28,394 nt of DNA from positions 1-28,394 of the forward strand of contig CAYOWK010000050.1 in assembly GCA_964407665.1 (NCBI GenBank), in the 5' to 3' direction. The first letter of the stretch is position 1. Each line of letters begins with the position of its first letter. The position numbers and the translations under genes are program-made. Source of the DNA: CAYOWK01 sp964407665 (GTDB lineage Bacteria > Pseudomonadota > Alphaproteobacteria > Caulobacterales > Hyphomonadaceae). A model generated the notes under the pieces. That model did no database searches, had not been told where the DNA came from, and was given only the letters and a program-made list of their open reading frames with translations. Shown here in pieces: positions 9,871-17,934 of this stretch.

Positions 9871-10455
9871 ATGTTCAGGAAGTCGCTCGATCGGGTGAGG
9901 TGGCCCTTCGTTGCGCTGGTCGTGTCGGGCTCGATGCTCGCCGCGGCCCACGCCTTCGAACGATTCCTGCTGCTGGCGCCCTGCCCCCTCTGCTACAACC
10001 AGCGCCAGGTCTACTGGGTCGCGGCGGCCTTGGCGCTGGTGGCTGTTTCCCTGAAATGGCGGGGGGCGTCCTCGAAGCTCCTGCTGACGCTGAACCTCAT
10101 TCTGGGCGCCGTCTTCCTCGTTGGCGCAGGGGTCGCGGGATATCACACCCTGGTTGAGTGGGGCATTTTGCCGGCGCCTCCGACCTGTGCCGCCGGGTCC
10201 GGAGCCAGCGTCGCCATAACCGGAGACCTGCTGGCGCAGCTGTCCCGGCCAATCGCCGTTCCCTCCTGCGCCGAGGCGAAATGGTGGTTCCTCGGCCTGT
10301 CCATGGCCGCGTGGAATACGCTGATCTCTCTGGGCCTTGCCGGACTCAGCGTCTACTCTGCACGGCGCAAGGTCCGCACGGACACCGCCAACGAGACCCG
10401 AACCGATGACGAATTCGCCGACGCCTTCGCGCCCGCCCATCCCCCGGCGCCGTAG
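9871..10455 (+). CDS. dsbB: Disulfide bond formation protein DsbB family
   Basis: 194 residues, four membrane helices. It reoxidises the periplasmic thiol oxidase DsbA and passes electrons to ubiquinone. The first redox pair is Cys38-Pro-Leu-Cys41 directly after helix 1, followed by YNQRQ with the quinone-contacting Arg region. The second periplasmic pair is Cys106 and Cys133. The C-terminal tail is Arg/Asp/Pro-rich and overlaps the coq7 start by 50 bp in another frame. Pairing dsbB with a ubiquinone biosynthesis gene makes sense, as DsbB depends on quinone. Confidence 0.9.
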   Translation: MFRKSLDRVRWPFVALVVSGSMLAAAHAFERFLLLAPCPLCYNQRQVYWVAAALALVAVSLKWRGASSKLLLTLNLILGAVFLVGAGVAGYHTLVEWGILPAPPTCAAGSGASVAITGDLLAQLSRPIAVPSCAEAKWWFLGLSMAAWNTLISLGLAGLSVYSARRKVRTDTANETRTDDEFADAFAPAHPPAP

Positions 10456-10966
10456 GCACGAGATGCTGCGGGTCGACCACGCCGGCGAGTTCGGCGCGGT
10501 TGCGATCTATCGCGGGCAGCTCGCCGTCTTCAGCCGCCAGCCCGGACGCGAACGGATCGTTGGCCAGCTCCAGCACATGCAGGAGCAGGAACAGGTGCAC
10601 CTCAGGGCGTTCAATGCGCTTCTGGCCAGGGGCCGGGTCCGCCCGACCGCGCTCACCCCTCTCTGGGAAGCCGCCGGCTTTGCCTTGGGCGCTGCGACCG
10701 CCCTCCTCGGCGAGAAAGCCGCCCATGCCTGCACCGAGGCGGTCGAGACCGTGATCGAGGGCCACTATGGCGATCAGGTCGAGGAACTGGAAAAGGCGGG
10801 CGAAACGGACCTTGCCGCTACGATGACGAAATTCCGGGACGAGGAAATCGAGCACCGCGACCTCGCGGCGTCCGAAGGGGCATCCGAGGCCCCGGCCTAC
10901 CCCCTGCTGTCCGGCCTCATCCGCACCGGCTGCCGCATCGCCATCCGCATCAGCGAGAAGGTCTAG
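10406..10966 (+). CDS. coq7: Demethoxyubiquinone hydroxylase Coq7 family (ubiquinone biosynthesis)
   Basis: 186 residues from the ATG at 10406. The frame is open to 10337, but the conserved part begins at residue 20 (MLRVDHAGEFGA). Di-iron monooxygenase that hydroxylates demethoxyubiquinone at C6. Ferritin-like iron ligands: Glu28 (AGEFGA), Glu62 and His65 (EQVH), Glu111 or Glu114, and Glu147 and His150 (EIEH). It overlaps dsbB by 50 bp at the start. Its last 17 bp overlap the convergent regulator gene, whose stop is at 10950. No strong ribosome binding site is seen, so translational coupling to dsbB is plausible. Confidence 0.92.
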   Translation: MTNSPTPSRPPIPRRRRHEMLRVDHAGEFGAVAIYRGQLAVFSRQPGRERIVGQLQHMQEQEQVHLRAFNALLARGRVRPTALTPLWEAAGFALGAATALLGEKAAHACTEAVETVIEGHYGDQVEELEKAGETDLAATMTKFRDEEIEHRDLAASEGASEAPAYPLLSGLIRTGCRIAIRISEKV

Positions 10967-13115
10967 CCTCAAGCGCATCCCGCGCCGCTCTGGTGCAGTC
11001 GTAGGGCATGTCCGGCTCGAGGCAGAAATCGGCGGGCCAATACCTCCGGTCCGCGATCCAGCCCTCCAGAGACCGGCCTGGAGTCACGTCGAGGATCCGG
11101 CGCGAAATCGGCCAGAAGCGCGGATCGCGCCAGAGCGGCCGGGCGCTTGGGTTGAAGACGCTGGTCTGCCAGGCTTCGTACTCCCGCGAGGCCAGGCCGC
11201 CATAGACCGGTAACGCATCGAGCGTGAGAATCCTGTCCATCCTGCGGGCCCAGACATCGACCGCCGCCTCCGGTCCCGACAGGAGGGCGATCCCCGGCAG
11301 ATAGATGCGATAGCCAGCGCTCAGCTCTCCATAGCCAGCCCCGTCCACCGCCATCGCGCTGCGGGTGAACCGATCGGCCAGCTCCGCTGCACGGGCGGGC
11401 GAGCGCGGGCGCTGGTCAAGGACGTCCAGAAGCTCGCGCACTTCGGCGAGCCGCCGCTTTACAGCCTTCGCGCGCGCCGGCTCGGCGTCGGCGTCGGCGT
11501 CGAACGTCCCGGCCAGCAACTCGAAGGATTTGATCCCCGCCTTCGCCTCGGCATACTGACCGTTGACGATGCGGGACATGATGGCGGACGGCCAGACATC
11601 CACGGCGATATCCGGGGACGCCGTCGCGAGCATGGCTTCGGCCGCTCCGACATTTCCGGTGACGAAGCGGCCTTTCAGCATCGCCCAGATCATCCGGTCA
11701 TCGAGCGGATTGAGGGCCATCGCAGCTTCCGCGATCTCCGTGCCCCGCACGCCCCGCCCGTGCCAGAAATATTCATAGGCCTCAAAAATCTGGACCTCGA
11801 AGTTGGCCGGATCGAGCTGCCGGGCCTTTTCAAAATACTGGCCGCGCTCCGGATGGTCCGGGTTTGCCCGCGCCATCGCGACCCAGCTCTCGGCGTCGCC
11901 GGGGGCAATCCGCACAAGCGTGTTGGCGGCGTCCACCATTCCCAGTGTCGCCTCGTCTCGCGCCTCCGGCGTCGGCGCGGCCAGCACATACCACTCGTAA
12001 GCGCGGTACAGCTTGAGCCACGCGCGCGTGAAGTCAGGCTCGATCTCGACCGCCCGCCGCAGGGCCAGGATGGCGGCACGCTGATCCTCGGCATGGGCGT
12101 CGCCCGGCTGGAACTCCGTACTGAAATAGAGATCGAGCGCCTCGGGGTCGACCGATGCAGGCGCTCCGAAATCAGAGGTCGACACCCGCAACGCTTCCCG
12201 CGCGTCCTTCACCAGCTGGATGGCCAGGCTGTCGAGCCCTGCAAGATTGCCGGAAACCCGCTCGCGCCAGATCTGGCGTCCGCTATCAGCCTCGACCAGT
12301 TCCGCGGTGACCGTGACCGTATCGCCCTCCCGCCGGATCGTTCCGTCCAGCACATGCGTGACGTCCAGAACGGCGACGATGCTCGCCAGGTCTTTCCTTT
12401 CGTCGCGGAAGGCGAAACTGGAGGAGCGCGCGATCAGCCGGGGTCCTGCGCCAGAGCGCGAGAAGACATAATGCAGCTCCGAGGAGAAGGATGAGGCGAA
12501 GTCCGGATCTGTCGCGGTCCCCACCGGATCGAAGGACAGGACCGCAATCGTGATCGGCGCCTGGACCACAACCGACCGGTCACTGCCGCCTGCCGCCAGA
12601 CCGGCGACGGCGCCCGTCGCAGCCAGCAGGCCGGCCGCAAAGACGGCCGCAAGGGTAACCGGCCGGCGCAGCAGGCTGCGGCCCCACGCCCGGAGACGAT
12701 CAAGAGGTCCGGCGGAAGCGCCCGGGGTTTCCGCCTCTTCGGGAAGCTGTACCCGCAGTGCGGGCGCGGCCGGTTCCGGCGCCGGCGCCGATTGGCCGAC
12801 GCCGCCCGGCTGGCGGTCTGTTGAAGCAGGCGCCGCCGCAGGACTGACCAGCAGCCGGTAGCCGATGCGCGGGATCGTATCGATCGAGAACTGGACGGGC
12901 TGCAGTTCAGCCAGCCGCCGGATCAGACCGACCACGCGATTGATGGCGTCGTCTCCGACAACGGTGCCGCCCCAGCACTGTCGAACCAGCTCGTCACGCG
13001 AAACAACGTCGCCAGCCGCCCGTCCAAGCGCCACCAGAACCTGCATGGCGCGCGGCTGCAGCCGGTGTGCAGCGCCATCAAGCTCGACCTCGCAAGCAGA
13101 CGGCCGGACGCGCAT
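10950..13115 (-). CDS. CadC-like membrane-anchored winged-helix transcriptional regulator
   Basis: 721 residues from the ATG at 13115. An OmpR-type winged helix is at about 1-90 (LQPRAMQVLVALGRAAGDVVSRDELV, then DDAINRVVGLIRRL, then TIPRIGYRLL). A Pro/Ala-rich linker follows, then one membrane helix at about 153-176. Next is a TolB-N-like domain (ITIAVLSFDPV to RQIWRERVSG, about 185-290), then a helical repeat region resembling TPRs (about 320-600). Such proteins bind DNA in the cytoplasm and sense signals outside. Target genes are unknown. The start is uncertain: the in-frame sequence before this ATG reads ETEFSIGL, which looks like the first strand of the winged helix, and the frame stays open past 13215 with no ATG or GTG, so translation may begin upstream at an unusual codon. 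Confidence 0.85.
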   Translation of the reverse strand: MRVRPSACEVELDGAAHRLQPRAMQVLVALGRAAGDVVSRDELVRQCWGGTVVGDDAINRVVGLIRRLAELQPVQFSIDTIPRIGYRLLVSPAAAPASTDRQPGGVGQSAPAPEPAAPALRVQLPEEAETPGASAGPLDRLRAWGRSLLRRPVTLAAVFAAGLLAATGAVAGLAAGGSDRSVVVQAPITIAVLSFDPVGTATDPDFASSFSSELHYVFSRSGAGPRLIARSSSFAFRDERKDLASIVAVLDVTHVLDGTIRREGDTVTVTAELVEADSGRQIWRERVSGNLAGLDSLAIQLVKDAREALRVSTSDFGAPASVDPEALDLYFSTEFQPGDAHAEDQRAAILALRRAVEIEPDFTRAWLKLYRAYEWYVLAAPTPEARDEATLGMVDAANTLVRIAPGDAESWVAMARANPDHPERGQYFEKARQLDPANFEVQIFEAYEYFWHGRGVRGTEIAEAAMALNPLDDRMIWAMLKGRFVTGNVGAAEAMLATASPDIAVDVWPSAIMSRIVNGQYAEAKAGIKSFELLAGTFDADADAEPARAKAVKRRLAEVRELLDVLDQRPRSPARAAELADRFTRSAMAVDGAGYGELSAGYRIYLPGIALLSGPEAAVDVWARRMDRILTLDALPVYGGLASREYEAWQTSVFNPSARPLWRDPRFWPISRRILDVTPGRSLEGWIADRRYWPADFCLEPDMPYDCTRAARDALEARPSR

Positions 13116-13326
13116 CAGCCCGATGCTGAACTCCGTTTCCCCCGAAAGATCAATGCCCTGGCCTATACTGGCGCTCCCCGGCGTCCCGTCTGATCGGCAA
13201 GAAATCGTAAATTGATCGGCCCCGCGTCCTTTCTGACTGGCCCTTTCGCAGGCTCCGTCAGCGGGTCGCCGCAGTTCGCTGCATCCCGCAACGGCCCCGG
13301 CTCACCTTACAGGTTGGAGACCCACT

Positions 13327-13728
13327 ATGAAGCTTCTTCTCGCCGCTCTCGCCATCACAACTGCGGGTATCGCCGCTCCCGCCTACGCCGCCCCGCATGG
13401 GTACGCCCGCACCTTCTCCAATGTCGAGACCAAGACCGCCAGCGCGCCCCGCAAGGAGCTGGGCGCTGTCGTGAACTTTTCTGATCTTGATCTCTCGAGG
13501 CCTGCCGACGCCCTGAAGATGTATGACCGTCTGGAGACGGCGGCCAGGACCGCGTGCCGCTCCTATGCCCGCCGCGCGCCCGCATCCCTGCGCATCGGCC
13601 GCCAGCACCGGTGCGCGAAGATCGCGGTTGCCGACGCCGTCGCCCGTCTCCAGGCGCCCGCGATGACCGCCATCCATGCCGACCGCAACGAGCGCCGCTT
13701 CGCCGGCCTTCTCTCGTTCGGCGGCTGA
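13327..13728 (+). CDS. UrcA family secreted protein
   Basis: 133 residues with a clear signal peptide (cleavage after AAPAYA, about residue 21). The mature part has the UrcA pattern: VVNFSDLDLSRPADALKMYDRL followed by AARTAC, with two Cys (77 and 96) spaced as expected for a disulfide. UrcA proteins are small periplasmic proteins of unknown function common in Caulobacterales and Sphingomonadales. GGAG is eight bases before the ATG, and a strong terminator follows at 13764. Confidence 0.88.
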   Translation: MKLLLAALAITTAGIAAPAYAAPHGYARTFSNVETKTASAPRKELGAVVNFSDLDLSRPADALKMYDRLETAARTACRSYARRAPASLRIGRQHRCAKIAVADAVARLQAPAMTAIHADRNERRFAGLLSFGG

Positions 13729-13763
13729 CCTGACTCTCGACCGGCCTGGACCCCGGTCGGGGG

Positions 13764-13812
13764 TTCGGGCGGAGCCGTCCCCAGCGGCTCCGCCCGAATT
13801 CGCTTTTCTTCA
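13764..13812 (+). terminator. Rho-independent terminator after the UrcA gene
   Basis: A perfect 14-bp inverted repeat, TTCGGGCGGAGCCG (13764-13777) and its complement (13785-13798), with a 7-base loop. It is followed by TTCGCTTTTCTT. It stands 36 bp after the UrcA stop and separates this gene from the methyltransferase-like operon. Confidence 0.85.
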
Positions 13813-13917
13813 CGGAGCAAAGTGGGTTCACTGGGCACATAAACTGGCCTCGCCAGAGGCTTGCCCAATCGCGCGCGCCCTGCGCAACTGCCGCCCTGAC
13901 GTCGAGGGGATTTGACC

Positions 13918-14700
13918 ATGTATCTGAAGTCCGCACTTGCAACCGCAATGGGGGCCGTGCTGGCCCTTGCCCTATCCGCCTGCGCCACGGCGCCCAAGGG
14001 CCCGCCGCCGCTCGCCGCCGCCGATTATGCCGCCATCCTGGCCGATCCCGCCCGCAGCGCCGATGACAAGAAGGACGATGCGGCCCGCAAGCCTGCCGAG
14101 GTTCTGGATTTCGCGCAGATCCGCAAAGGCGACACCGTCGTCGAAATGGAGGTCGGGCGCGGCTGGTACACAGAGATCCTGGCCGCCGCCGTCGGCCCCG
14201 AAGGCAAGATCATCACGCAGAACCCGGCCGAGTTCGCATACTCCGGCCCGGCCATCGCCAAGCGCCGCGACGCCGGCCGCCTGCCGAACGTCACCGAGAC
14301 CACCACGCCGTTCGACAAGCTCGAAGCGGCTGACGCCTCTGCGGACCGCGTCCTCTGGATCCTCGGCCCCCACGAGCTCTACTACGTCCCGAAGGACTCC
14401 AAGGGTCTGGGCGATGCGAAGACGAGCTACGCCGAGATCTTCCGCGTCCTGAAGCCGGGCGGGGCCTTCATCGCCATGGACCACGCCGCCAACGCCGGCG
14501 CGCCGACAACTGTCGCCCAGACCATCCACCGGGTCGATCCGGCCGTGGTTCTGGCCGAAGCCAAGGCCGCTGGGTTCGTGCTGGAAGCCGAGAGCAAGCT
14601 GCTGGCCAACCCGGATGATGACCGCTCCAAGATGGTGTTCGACGCCACCATCCGCCGCCACACGGACCAGTTCCTGTTCCGCTTCCGCAAGCCGGCATGA
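13918..14700 (+). CDS. Lipoprotein with class I methyltransferase fold (COG4798-like)
   Basis: 260 residues from the ATG at 13918, chosen over an upstream TTG because GAGGGG lies eight bases before it. The signal peptide has lipobox LSAC (Cys22), so the product should be exported. The rest looks like a predicted SAM-dependent methyltransferase: motif I TVVEMEVGRGW (residues 73-83, Gly-x-Gly kept as GRG), then GPEGKIITQNP, LWILGPHELYY, and YAEIFRVLKPGGAFIAMDH, the typical strand-4/5 region. SAM is not known in the periplasm, so a catalytic role there is unclear; it could bind another ligand. Its stop overlaps the next gene's start by four bases (ATGA). Confidence 0.85.
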   Translation: MYLKSALATAMGAVLALALSACATAPKGPPPLAAADYAAILADPARSADDKKDDAARKPAEVLDFAQIRKGDTVVEMEVGRGWYTEILAAAVGPEGKIITQNPAEFAYSGPAIAKRRDAGRLPNVTETTTPFDKLEAADASADRVLWILGPHELYYVPKDSKGLGDAKTSYAEIFRVLKPGGAFIAMDHAANAGAPTTVAQTIHRVDPAVVLAEAKAAGFVLEAESKLLANPDDDRSKMVFDATIRRHTDQFLFRFRKPA

Positions 14701-15233
14701 TCCGGAGCGCCGGCCTCGCCGTCCTCTTGTTTGCGACCGCCGCCTGCGCCTCTGCGCCGGCGGCGGCACCTGTGGCGGACAGCGCGGAGCGCGAGGCCAT
14801 CCTTGCAACGGTGGACGCGTTCCTGCTGTCTGTCGGCAATGGCGACGCCGAGGCCCGCAAGGCGCTCGAGATGCGCGACGGCTTCACCTACTTCTCGATG
14901 ATCGAGCCGGACAAGGATGCGCGTGTCATAGTCCGCTCGAACGCGCAGATGATGTCGCGCGTGACCCCCGATCCTTTCCTTGAGCGCTACTGGAACCCCA
15001 CCGTCCTGGTGCGCGGGCCAACAGCCCAGTTCTGGGCGCCCTATGTGCAGCACGACAATGGCGAGATCGTCCATTGCGGGATCGACGCACTGCAGCTGAT
15101 CAAACAGGACGGCAAATGGCTGATCGCCTCGTCCATGTTCACGATGGAGCCCGGCTCCTGCGACGCGCTGGGCCTGCCCTCCGCAACGGACCTGCGCCCG
15201 ATGGACGGGTGGAAGGAAACGCCGAACCGGTAG
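14697..15233 (+). CDS. Lipoprotein with NTF2-like (SnoaL/DUF4440-type) domain
   Basis: 178 residues. The signal peptide ends at TAAC (Cys17 region), a likely lipobox. The mature part opens with AEREAILATVDAFLLSVGNGD, the usual first helix of NTF2-like folds. It continues with strands ending in APYVQHDNGEIVHCGIDALQLIKQDGKWLIAS, the conserved C-terminal sheet (x-x-DG-W-K/L-I). Such domains bind small molecules or act as simple enzymes; no specific function can be assigned. Translationally coupled (ATGA overlap) to the methyltransferase-like lipoprotein, so the two are probably co-expressed and act in the same place. Confidence 0.8.
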   Translation: MIRSAGLAVLLFATAACASAPAAAPVADSAEREAILATVDAFLLSVGNGDAEARKALEMRDGFTYFSMIEPDKDARVIVRSNAQMMSRVTPDPFLERYWNPTVLVRGPTAQFWAPYVQHDNGEIVHCGIDALQLIKQDGKWLIASSMFTMEPGSCDALGLPSATDLRPMDGWKETPNR

Positions 15234-15263
15234 GCATTGTCAGTGTCAGCAATCTTTAACGGC

Positions 15264-15372
15264 TGTCATCCCGGCTGGAGCGCGAAGCGCGGAAAGCCGG
15301 GATCCATCCTTCAACAGCCCGAACGCCTGACCATGGATCCCGGGTCTACGCTTCGCTCCGCCCGGGATGACA
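15264..15372. repeat. Intergenic palindromic repeat element (109 bp)
   Basis: Bounded by a perfect 11-bp inverted repeat, TGTCATCCCGG at 15264 and its complement ending at 15372. A second inverted pair inside is GCCGGGATCCAT / ATGGATCCCGG. The arms carry GCGAAGCG-type sequence. It looks like the dispersed 'GTCATCCCGG' palindromes common in intergenic DNA of alphaproteobacteria. It lies between convergent genes and could form bidirectional hairpins. A related element lies at 22525-22679. Confidence 0.75.
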
Positions 15373-15417
15373 ACGCCTGTGAGACTGGTGTTCGCCGCGC
15401 CCGATCGACGCTCGCCG

Positions 15418-16407
15418 CTAGTCCACAAACCACTTCCTGTCGGCCACATGCAGCAGCGGCTGCCCCGAGAGAAAGCGCTCAAGGTTCTCCAGAAACAGCG
15501 CATCCGCGCGTGTGACCGTACCATCCGAGACGCCTGAATCGTGCGGTGTGATCGTCACCTTCGGATGCGCCCACAGCGGATGCTCGGGCGGTAGCGGCTC
15601 CTCGCTGACCACGTCCAGCGTGGCATGGCCCGGACGGCCAGCGTCCAGCGCCGCGATCAGGTCCGGCTCGTTGACCAGCGCGCCGCGACCGAGGTTCATG
15701 AACAGCGCATCGGGTTTCATCGCGGCGAAGAAGGCGGCGTTGGCCATGCCCTCCGTCTCCGGCGTGTGCGGCGCCGACAGCAGCACCACGTCCGCCGCCG
15801 CCAGATCCTCTGGACGAACCTCCGTCGCGATGCGGTCCGCATCCGGCGAGCCCCCGCCCGAGCGCCGCACGCCGATGACCGTCCCGCCCATCGCCTTCAC
15901 CCGGCGGCCCGTCGCCGAGCCGATCGAGCCGAAGCCGACGATCAGCCAGGTCGAGCCCATGATCTCGCGATTGACGCCGCGCCGCCACGCATGCGCCGCC
16001 TGCGCCGCCCTGCGGCCCGGTCCATCGCGAAGATGATCCAGCGCCGCCCACAGCGCCCACTCGGCCATGCCGTCGGCCTGGACGTGGCAGGTGGTGTAGA
16101 GCCCCGCCACCCGTCCGATGGCGCGCAGGTTGGGATGCTCCATCCCCGCAGCCGCCGACTGGAACCACGCCAGCGAAGGCGACTCGCGCACCGTCGTCAG
16201 GAACAGCTTCGCCTTGGGCAGATACCAGACATCGCCGGAACCGAACGCAATGTCCGGCTGCGGAGCTTCCACCACGGCGTCGCCCTCCAGCGGCGCGCGG
16301 AACACGCCCTCAAGATCCATGGTGACAGGACGGATGCGGTCGGAAAACGGCTTCAGCCGCTCCGCCACGCGCTCATAGGTCTTCCGGTGGATCAGCAGCG
16401 TTTTCAT
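15418..16407 (-). CDS. D-2-hydroxyacid dehydrogenase family protein
   Basis: 329 residues from the ATG at 16405-16407; another ATG six codons upstream (16425) is possible. NAD(P)-binding Rossmann motif GFGSIG at about 158-163. Catalytic set: Arg241 (NLGRGALVNE), Glu270 (DVVSEEPLP) and His289 (TPHDSG). The family interconverts 2-oxoacids and D-2-hydroxyacids, as in glyoxylate/hydroxypyruvate reductases. The substrate cannot be read from sequence. It is the most downstream of a set of minus-strand genes and ends close to the palindromic repeat. Confidence 0.9.
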   Translation of the reverse strand: MKTLLIHRKTYERVAERLKPFSDRIRPVTMDLEGVFRAPLEGDAVVEAPQPDIAFGSGDVWYLPKAKLFLTTVRESPSLAWFQSAAAGMEHPNLRAIGRVAGLYTTCHVQADGMAEWALWAALDHLRDGPGRRAAQAAHAWRRGVNREIMGSTWLIVGFGSIGSATGRRVKAMGGTVIGVRRSGGGSPDADRIATEVRPEDLAAADVVLLSAPHTPETEGMANAAFFAAMKPDALFMNLGRGALVNEPDLIAALDAGRPGHATLDVVSEEPLPPEHPLWAHPKVTITPHDSGVSDGTVTRADALFLENLERFLSGQPLLHVADRKWFVD

Positions 16408-16454
16408 GCGGCTGGCATACCGCACCGCGCGCGACCGTTACAACCCGGCCCGCC

Positions 16455-17033
16455 CTACAGCGAAGACGTCTCACCCTCCAGCTCGACATCCCAGTAGAGA
16501 TAGTCGAGCCAGGTCTGGTGCAGGTGGTTGGGCGGGAAACGCCGTCCCATGTCCTGCAGTTGGAACGCCGAAGGCCGGTGCGGCCGCTGTTTCGGATGCA
16601 TCCCGACTTCATGCGGCAGCCGCCCGCCCTTGCGCAGGTTGCACGGGCTGCACGCCGCCACGATGTTGAGCCAGCTGGTCCGCCCGCCCTTGGAGCGCGG
16701 GATGACGTGGTCGAACGTCAGGTCCTCGCCCGAGCCGCAATAGGCGCACTCGAACCCGTCGCGCAGGAACACGTTGAAGCGCGTGAACGCCGGCGGCCGG
16801 TCCTGCCGCACGAACTCCCGCAGCGCGATGACGCTGGGCAGCCGCATCTTGAACGACGGCGAATGCACGTAGTGGTCGTATTCCGCCACCACATCCACGC
16901 GTTCGAGGAAGACCGATTTCACCACCTCCTGCCACGGCAGAAGGGACAGCGGATAATAGGACAGCGGCCGGAAGTCGGCGTTCAGAACGAGCGCCGGCCA
17001 GCCATTGGGCGCGGTCGACATGACATTCGCCAT
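16455..17033 (-). CDS. HNH endonuclease family protein
   Basis: 192 residues. The HNH core is complete: Cys96-x2-Cys99 zinc knuckle, Asp108-His109 (TFDHVIPRSKGG), Asn123 (LNIVAACSPCN), Cys128 and Cys131, and Asn132 with Lys135. The N-terminal part (LVLNADFRPLSYYPLSLLPWQEVVK) is the well-conserved domain of the single-copy HNH proteins found across alphaproteobacteria and cyanobacteria, whose job is not known. A second Met at codon 5 is an alternative start. No restriction or toxin partner is adjacent. The 256 bp upstream contain a short CTCGAC/GTCGAG hairpin and no gene that I can see. Confidence 0.9.
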   Translation of the reverse strand: MANVMSTAPNGWPALVLNADFRPLSYYPLSLLPWQEVVKSVFLERVDVVAEYDHYVHSPSFKMRLPSVIALREFVRQDRPPAFTRFNVFLRDGFECAYCGSGEDLTFDHVIPRSKGGRTSWLNIVAACSPCNLRKGGRLPHEVGMHPKQRPHRPSAFQLQDMGRRFPPNHLHQTWLDYLYWDVELEGETSSL

Positions 17034-17289
17034 TGGACGTCCACTCGACGTTGGGTCGAGGCGCCGCCAGCTATCTCCGGATCAGGGGTCCCGATCAGGA
17101 GACAAGGGCGGCTTCCCGGCCCAGGCTACCCTGCTGCGCCACATGGCTCCAGCAACAGGGGTGTATGCGATTCTGGTCGCAGTTTCATGACTGCAACGCT
17201 CCGTGTCCAGAGGCTCCGGACCCGGTCTTCACCACATACGCCGCAAGTGATGCAGCCGGATCACGCTCCGGAACCTGCCTGTGCGGACT

Positions 17290-17934
17290 TCAGGCGCTTC
17301 CCGCATCGGGCTCGCGCACAGCGTTGATATAGGCCCACAACAGGTGCGCCGCCACTCCCCGGTACGGACGCCACGCCTCCCCGATCTCCAGAAAGGCCTC
17401 CGGAGACGGCCGCTCCGCCTCGCCCTTGATCATCCGCCAGGCCTCCGACAGCCCGATATCGGCGTGCGGGAATACGTCCGTCCGGCCAAGACAGCACATC
17501 AGATAGACGTCCGCCGTCCACGGACCGATGCCCGAAACCGCCACCAGCTCGGTCCGCGCCTCGTCGTCGGACGCAGCAGCGAGGCGCGCGAAATCCAGCG
17601 ACCCGTCATCCACCGCCGCCGCGACCGACTGCATGTGCCGGACCTTGGGCTTCGACAGCCCGCAGGACCGCAGCGCCGCGCCATCCACCGCCAGCATGAT
17701 CTCCGGTGTCACCTTGCCGAACCGCTCCTCCAGCCGCGCCCAGACGGTCGCGGCGGCCTTGGTCGAGACCTGCTGATAGACAATGATCCGGGCGAGGCCG
17801 GCAAAGCCGCCCGGCTGCGTCCGCCACGCGGGCGCGCCCACCCGGCGGTGCGCGGCGTCCATCACAGCGCAGCCCGCCGCAAGTTGCCTCACCGCAGCGC
17901 CGATGTGTTCGGAATTCGTCACGTCAATCAGCAC
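17290..17934 (-). CDS. DNA-3-methyladenine glycosylase, AlkA/HhH-GPD type
   Basis: 214 residues if started at the GTG (17932-17934); GTG at 17922 or ATG at 17862 are alternatives. No ATG fits the expected N-terminus. Base-excision repair enzyme that removes alkylated purines. It has the AlkA-type helix RIIVYQQVSTKAA, the helix-hairpin-helix LVAVSGIGPWTADVYL (about 130-145) and the catalytic Asp159 in VFPHADIGL. The proposed GTG overlaps the stop of the upstream membrane-protein gene (GTGCTGA), which suggests translational coupling and explains the weak ribosome binding site. Confidence 0.88.
   Translation of the reverse strand: MLIDVTNSEHIGAAVRQLAAGCAVMDAAHRRVGAPAWRTQPGGFAGLARIIVYQQVSTKAAATVWARLEERFGKVTPEIMLAVDGAALRSCGLSKPKVRHMQSVAAAVDDGSLDFARLAAASDDEARTELVAVSGIGPWTADVYLMCCLGRTDVFPHADIGLSEAWRMIKGEAERPSPEAFLEIGEAWRPYRGVAAHLLWAYINAVREPDAGSA

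Noticed and set aside
16455..17033. HNH protein as part of a restriction or retrotransposon system
   Set aside because: No methylase, reverse transcriptase or toxin partner nearby; the N-terminal domain matches the common stand-alone HNH family.
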